Part shown: positions 60,509-64,000 of the stretch, one piece after another | Layout of the letters: every line of letters begins with the position of its first letter | How positions within the stretch are numbered: position 1 is the first letter of the stretch | Made by a program: the position numbers and the translations under genes | NCBI GenBank assembly: GCA_034716415.1 | Contig: JAYEJB010000059.1 | Coordinates: 1 to 64,000, forward strand | Reading direction: 5' to 3' | Origin: JAYEJB01 sp034716415 | Lineage (GTDB): Bacteria; Patescibacteriota; Patescibacteriia; SG8-24 | Length of the DNA stretch: 64,000 nt | Notes under the pieces: model-generated | The model's database searches: none | What the model was told of the DNA's origin: nothing | Seen by the model: only the letters and a program-made list of their open reading frames with translations

Positions 60509-61867
60509 TCAGACCAGCAACACCGTCGCCAGTCCCAAGAATACGAAAAATCCGAATATGTCGGTGACCGCGGAGACGAATACGGTCGAGGCGAGCGCGG
60601 GATCGGTCTTCATGGCGCGCATCGAGAGCGGAATCGCCACGCCGACCAGGCCGGCCGCGAACAGGTTCATCGTCATGGCCATGACGATGACCGCGCCGAT
60701 ACCCGCGTTACCGGTGAAGACGGACGCGACGATGCCGACGATGACACCGGCCAAGAATCCGTTCAAGGAACCTACCGCCACCTCCTTCATGATCACCTTG
60801 TAAGTGCGCAGATGCTGGAACTCACCGAGCGCCATGGCGCGCACCGCGATGGCCAGTGATTGCTGACCGGCGTTACCGCCCATCCCGGCGATGATCGGCA
60901 TGAATGCCGCAAGTATCACGATCTGTTCGATGGTGCCCCTAAAAAGTCCGATGACACTTGCGGCCAGAAGGGCCGTCACCATGTTCACCGCCAGCCAAGG
61001 GATACGACGACGGGCCGACAACCAGATCGGATCGCTGATGTTCGCGTCCTCATGCACGCCGGCAAGCCTGATGACGTCCTCACTATGCTCTTCCTCCATG
61101 ACCGCGAAAATATCGTCCGCGGTGATGACACCCAACAGTTTCCCCTTACGGTTCACCACGGGCAATTCAATCGCGCCCTCCTCGTCGAACACCAACGCCG
61201 CCTCCTCCTGATCCATGTCCGCGGGCAACGAGACCACCGTGGGATCCAGAATCTCGATCAGCGAACCTTCACCACTCGCCTGAATGAGACGAATCGGCGA
61301 AAAACGACCGATCAGCTCGTCGTTCTCGTCCGTGATATATATGTAATGACTCTTCGACCGCGCCTTCGGATCCTTTACGACTTCCTGACGGATATCATCC
61401 ACTGTCCGGTCTTGCCGATACTTCAGTATCTCCGTCTTCATCCTGCCGCCGGCGGTATGTTCGTCGAACACCAACAGCGGCAGTATCCCATCCGGATCGC
61501 TCTCCTTCAGCCGATCCACCACTTTCTTATGCCTCGGTCCGTCGAGCCATTGGATGATGTCCACGGCGTCATCCGACTGCGCCTTAGAGATCAGCTCCCA
61601 GATCTCATCGAACGTCAGACGCGGCAAAAGCATCTGGAACGAATAATCGCTCAAATCGAGCAGTATCTTCACTTTCCGCTTGGGCTGTAACGCCCTGAAC
61701 ACGATCAGTTTCTGCTTCGGCGACAAGGAATCTATCGTGTGTATGACTTCGTCGTCACCGACTTTCGGCAGGAACTCGGCCAACAAGGTCTTGCCGTTGC
61801 CGAAAAGCGCATCGCGCAGACGATCCTTCAGCGTATCCAGCGGTTTTTTGGTCTTGTCAGTCATCAT
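60509..61867 (-). CDS. mgtE: Magnesium transporter MgtE
   Basis: MgtE is a Mg2+ channel gated by its own cytoplasmic domain. The 452 residues contain the N domain (about 1-130), a CBS pair (about 140-265) and five membrane spans (about 285-452). MPIIAGMGGNAGQQSLAIAV (near 337) is the pore signature. The ATG at 61867 shares bases with the korC stop (TGATG), with an upstream GTG or later ATG as alternatives. Its place inside an energy operon is unusual but the coding is clear. Confidence 0.95.
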   Translation of the reverse strand: MMTDKTKKPLDTLKDRLRDALFGNGKTLLAEFLPKVGDDEVIHTIDSLSPKQKLIVFRALQPKRKVKILLDLSDYSFQMLLPRLTFDEIWELISKAQSDDAVDIIQWLDGPRHKKVVDRLKESDPDGILPLLVFDEHTAGGRMKTEILKYRQDRTVDDIRQEVVKDPKARSKSHYIYITDENDELIGRFSPIRLIQASGEGSLIEILDPTVVSLPADMDQEEAALVFDEEGAIELPVVNRKGKLLGVITADDIFAVMEEEHSEDVIRLAGVHEDANISDPIWLSARRRIPWLAVNMVTALLAASVIGLFRGTIEQIVILAAFMPIIAGMGGNAGQQSLAIAVRAMALGEFQHLRTYKVIMKEVAVGSLNGFLAGVIVGIVASVFTGNAGIGAVIVMAMTMNLFAAGLVGVAIPLSMRAMKTDPALASTVFVSAVTDIFGFFVFLGLATVLLV

Positions 61868-62436
61868 CACTTGCTGTTTTCGATGAGTTCCTGTCCCAAC
61901 TCGAACGCTTTTTGATTGAGCTCGCGCAATTCCGGTCTCTTTTCGTACTTGTCCGCGAACGTCTTCTCGATCGACTTGGCGAAACCTTCCGGCGACACGT
62001 CCGGGATGAAATGCAACATCGCGCCCATGATGATCATGTTGAACGTGCGCGGTTCATCGAACTTCTCCTTGGCGAGTTCGGTGAACTCGAACGAGTACGG
62101 TTTCCATTTCTTGATCTTCGACAGGTCCTTCACGAGATGGCTGTTCACAATGACGACAGAGTCATCCTTGAGGAACGGATAGATGCGGTCAATCGCGCGC
62201 TGTGACAGCGCCACCCACAGGTCGGACTTCATGAACTTCGGGAACGGAATGTGCTCATCGCTGATCTGCACGAACGCCGACGACACACCGCCGCGTTTCT
62301 CCGTACTGAAGTACGGCACATAAGTGACCTTCTTGCCTTGGTTCCAGGCGCTCTTGGCCGTGATCTTGGCGATTGAGAGAATACCCTGACCGCCCTCCCC
62401 ACTGATGATGATCTTGTACTTGTCTGACATAAGCAT
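61867..62436 (-). CDS. korC: 2-oxoacid:ferredoxin oxidoreductase, gamma subunit
   Basis: The 189 residues match the gamma domain of 2-oxoacid:ferredoxin oxidoreductases: IISGEGGQGILSIAKI (near 10), YFSTEKRGGVSSAFVQIS (near 42) and VALSQRAIDRIYP (near 74). With the alpha and beta subunits it oxidises a 2-oxoacid with CoA, giving acyl-CoA and reduced ferredoxin. It lies 3 nt after korB and is coupled to mgtE. Substrate (pyruvate or 2-oxoglutarate) cannot be fixed from sequence. Confidence 0.93.
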   Translation of the reverse strand: MLMSDKYKIIISGEGGQGILSIAKITAKSAWNQGKKVTYVPYFSTEKRGGVSSAFVQISDEHIPFPKFMKSDLWVALSQRAIDRIYPFLKDDSVVIVNSHLVKDLSKIKKWKPYSFEFTELAKEKFDEPRTFNMIIMGAMLHFIPDVSPEGFAKSIEKTFADKYEKRPELRELNQKAFELGQELIENSK

Positions 62437-62439
62437 CCT

Positions 62440-63180
62440 TTAGTATTTCCCGGTCGGGAAGACCTTCATGTGTTCTTCTTCGAGAAAACGGAAAGTCTCT
62501 TCCGGCTTGTCCATCGTCTTCCAATTCAGCGGACACTGCGACAACACCTCTACGAACGCGAAGCCCTTATTATCCATGACATGCTGCAGACCTTCCCGCA
62601 TCAGTTTACGCAGATCCGGCTGGCGGGTCGTGATGCCGCGCGCCACGAACGCGGTCGGATTGACGTTCCTGACGATCTCCGGAGCGCGGATGTAATACTC
62701 GTCCGCACCGCACGGGGCGGTCGTGACTTTAGCGCCAGGATGCGTGGTCGGGGCTTCCTGCCCGCCGGTCATAGCGTAGACCGCGTTATTGACGACGATA
62801 GTGAAAATGCGGTCATTGCGGATCGCCGCGTTCAGAAAATGCCCGCCACCGATGGCGTAAGCTCCGCCGTCACCGACATAGGCGACCGGCACGGAGTCGG
62901 TATTGGCCTTAGAAAACCCGACCATGAACGGCACGGTCCGGCCGTGGTGTGTCTCGATCGTGTCCAGGTTGAAATAGTCCCAGGCCAGTAGCGAACAGCC
63001 GATATCGACACCGAAAGCGACCTTCTGTTGGATGTCGAGCTCGTCAATGGCGAAACCGAGCGCCTTCAGAACTTGCGGATGCCCACAGCCCGGACAGAAC
63101 GTATGCGGTTTCGATTCGAGCCGGGCGCACTTCGGGAAGGCCGAGCGCAATTCCTTGTCCTTTGCTTTCTTTGCGAACAT
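62440..63180 (-). CDS. korB: 2-oxoacid:ferredoxin oxidoreductase, beta (TPP-binding) subunit
   Basis: The 246 residues bind thiamine diphosphate: FCPGCGHPQVLKALG (near 28), GDGGAYAIGGGHFLNAAIRN (near 103) and VVNNAVYAMTGGQ (near 129), the GDG...N signature. No iron-sulfur cluster motif is present in this subunit. ATG 63180 lies 4 nt after the alpha subunit stop. Confidence 0.95.
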   Translation of the reverse strand: MFAKKAKDKELRSAFPKCARLESKPHTFCPGCGHPQVLKALGFAIDELDIQQKVAFGVDIGCSLLAWDYFNLDTIETHHGRTVPFMVGFSKANTDSVPVAYVGDGGAYAIGGGHFLNAAIRNDRIFTIVVNNAVYAMTGGQEAPTTHPGAKVTTAPCGADEYYIRAPEIVRNVNPTAFVARGITTRQPDLRKLMREGLQHVMDNKGFAFVEVLSQCPLNWKTMDKPEETFRFLEEEHMKVFPTGKY

Positions 63181-63184
63181 AGGC

Positions 63185-64000
63185 TTACTGCTTAACCGAC
63201 TTTACGACTTCGATGATGTCCTCGGCGAGAATACCGATCGACGGCCGGAAGTATTCGGTGATCGGCACGGTCAGACCGTACAGCGATTCCTTGACGAAAC
63301 GCGACAACTGATTGATGGCCGCCTCAGCGACGATGATGCGATCCGCGCCTTCGGCCGTCTTCTTGAGCTCGTCGTACGGGAACGGATTCAGCGTTATCGG
63401 ACGGAACAGCCGCACCGACCCGCCATTGTCGTTCATCTCATCTACCGCGGCACGCGCGGCCGCCGCGACCACGCCATGCGCCACGATGAGCGTCTTGGCG
63501 TCCTTCGGCCCGTAGTTCTCGAACTCGGTCACGTCTTTCGCCATCTTATCCCAGGCTTCCTTGATCTCCATATTCACGGCGAGCGTCTCTTCCTCCAGAT
63601 TCAGGCAGTTCCTGATGCAGGCATACTCGACGCCGTCCACGTGACGGACCCAGATTTCCGGTGACGGAACGACATCGGTGAGCGGAACCTTACGTTCGCG
63701 TTCCAACATATACGCTTCGGTCGGCGCCATCTCCATACCGCGCTCTTCCGGAGTCCACAGCTCGACCTCACCCATCATCTTGGCCATGTAGCCGTCGCCC
63801 AGCAGGAACGTCGGGAAGCGGTGGCGCCAGGCCGTGTCGAACACCTTGATGCCGTAATCGTAAAGCTCTTGCAGGGAGGACGGCGAATAAACAATACGGA
63901 AGCCGTTGCCGTTGCCGCCGAAGCAGGTCAGGTTCACTTCTTGTTGCGAAAAGATGACGGTCGACGTAGACGGACCGCCGCGCTGCATGATGATGGCGAC
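63185..64000 (-). CDS. korA: 2-oxoacid:ferredoxin oxidoreductase, alpha subunit (partial, runs off the window)
   Basis: The gene is cut by the window end, so its start is missing. The visible 271 codons begin VAIIMQRGGPSTSTV, the conserved RGGPST loop of the alpha subunit. They continue with a receptor-like middle and a transketolase C-terminal domain (TLIVAHGVVAAAARAAVDE near 170). It is the first of the korA-korB-korC-mgtE-pduL-ackA string. Confidence 0.9.
   Translation of the reverse strand, partial: VAIIMQRGGPSTSTVIFSQQEVNLTCFGGNGNGFRIVYSPSSLQELYDYGIKVFDTAWRHRFPTFLLGDGYMAKMMGEVELWTPEERGMEMAPTEAYMLERERKVPLTDVVPSPEIWVRHVDGVEYACIRNCLNLEEETLAVNMEIKEAWDKMAKDVTEFENYGPKDAKTLIVAHGVVAAAARAAVDEMNDNGGSVRLFRPITLNPFPYDELKKTAEGADRIIVAEAAINQLSRFVKESLYGLTVPITEYFRPSIGILAEDIIEVVKSVKQ

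Noticed and set aside
1..64000. CRISPR array
   Set aside because: No evenly spaced repeats with unique spacers were seen; the repeated words are too short and hairpin-like.
1..64000. UGA recoded as glycine or tryptophan
   Set aside because: TGA closes several genes with good context, for example at 61867 and 34977, and no core gene needs read-through.
1..64000. A second template/target pair elsewhere in the window
   Set aside because: No other Asn-rich repeat pair with adenine-specific differences was found by reading.

Overview
The window looks like a chromosome fragment of a Patescibacteria (CPR) bacterium, probably of the Uhrbacteria/Magasanikbacteria kind, although the lineage is only a guess. 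The evidence is a complete type IV pilus locus in the CPR layout, secreted proteins with N-terminal modules common in CPR genomes, giant DNDGDG-repeat surface proteins, a diversity-generating retroelement, and a minimal fermentative energy block. TGA is used as an ordinary stop, so the UGA-glycine code is excluded. Almost all genes lie on the minus strand. The three clear plus-strand genes all start with TTG.

Layout: 0.2-4.5 kb holds a DUF805 membrane protein, RecQ, a zinc-ribbon protein and an anchored extracytoplasmic protein. 4.7-9.0 kb is an AT-rich, tightly coupled operon: a 1019-aa helical protein, a 180-aa possible HEPN-like protein, Vsr, and the C-terminal stump of an HpaII-like restriction enzyme. 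It reads as a decayed defence island ending in repeat debris. 9.1-14.1 kb carries a 54-aa membrane protein and a 1531-aa mosaic secreted/membrane protein (beta-helix, M6 protease, Ig-like). 14.4-16.1 kb is a diversity-generating retroelement with Avd, template repeat, variable repeat and target gene but no reverse transcriptase in the window. 16.4-22.5 kb has tRNA-Asn, rpoD, dnaG, a DHH/MYG1-like gene and tRNA-Ser; the 5' ends of both tRNAs are duplicated nearby, one copy beside a GIY-YIG nuclease fragment. 22.5-31.2 kb has two extracytoplasmic/membrane genes and then a coupled lgt-ubiB-gatCA block. 31.3-44.5 kb runs ligA, minor pilins, pilD, pilA, pilC, a CheY-like regulator, pilB, pilO, pilN and pilM. 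44.7-50.6 kb is a pair of overlapping giant surface-protein genes. 50.7-57.4 kb has a small coiled-coil protein, RNase HI, RecJ, LepA and MurJ. 58.6-64 kb is an acetate-forming energy block: AckA, PduL, MgtE and 2-oxoacid:ferredoxin oxidoreductase, the last gene running off the end.

How parts work together: the oxidoreductase, PduL and AckA make a full route from 2-oxoacid through acyl-CoA and acyl-phosphate to acid plus ATP. PilM/N/O, PilB, PilC, PilD and the pilins make a pilus that the giant surface proteins may decorate. The retroelement would diversify the last 45 codons of its target.

Intergenic DNA is unusual. About fourteen gaps hold long hairpins built from short repeated words in a few word classes. 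Four gaps hold a palindromic element with GTCATTGCGAG ends, and two distant sites hold a 95-bp palindrome whose copies differ by compensatory changes. No rRNA, CRISPR array or replication origin was seen. All family assignments were made by reading motifs, without database searches.
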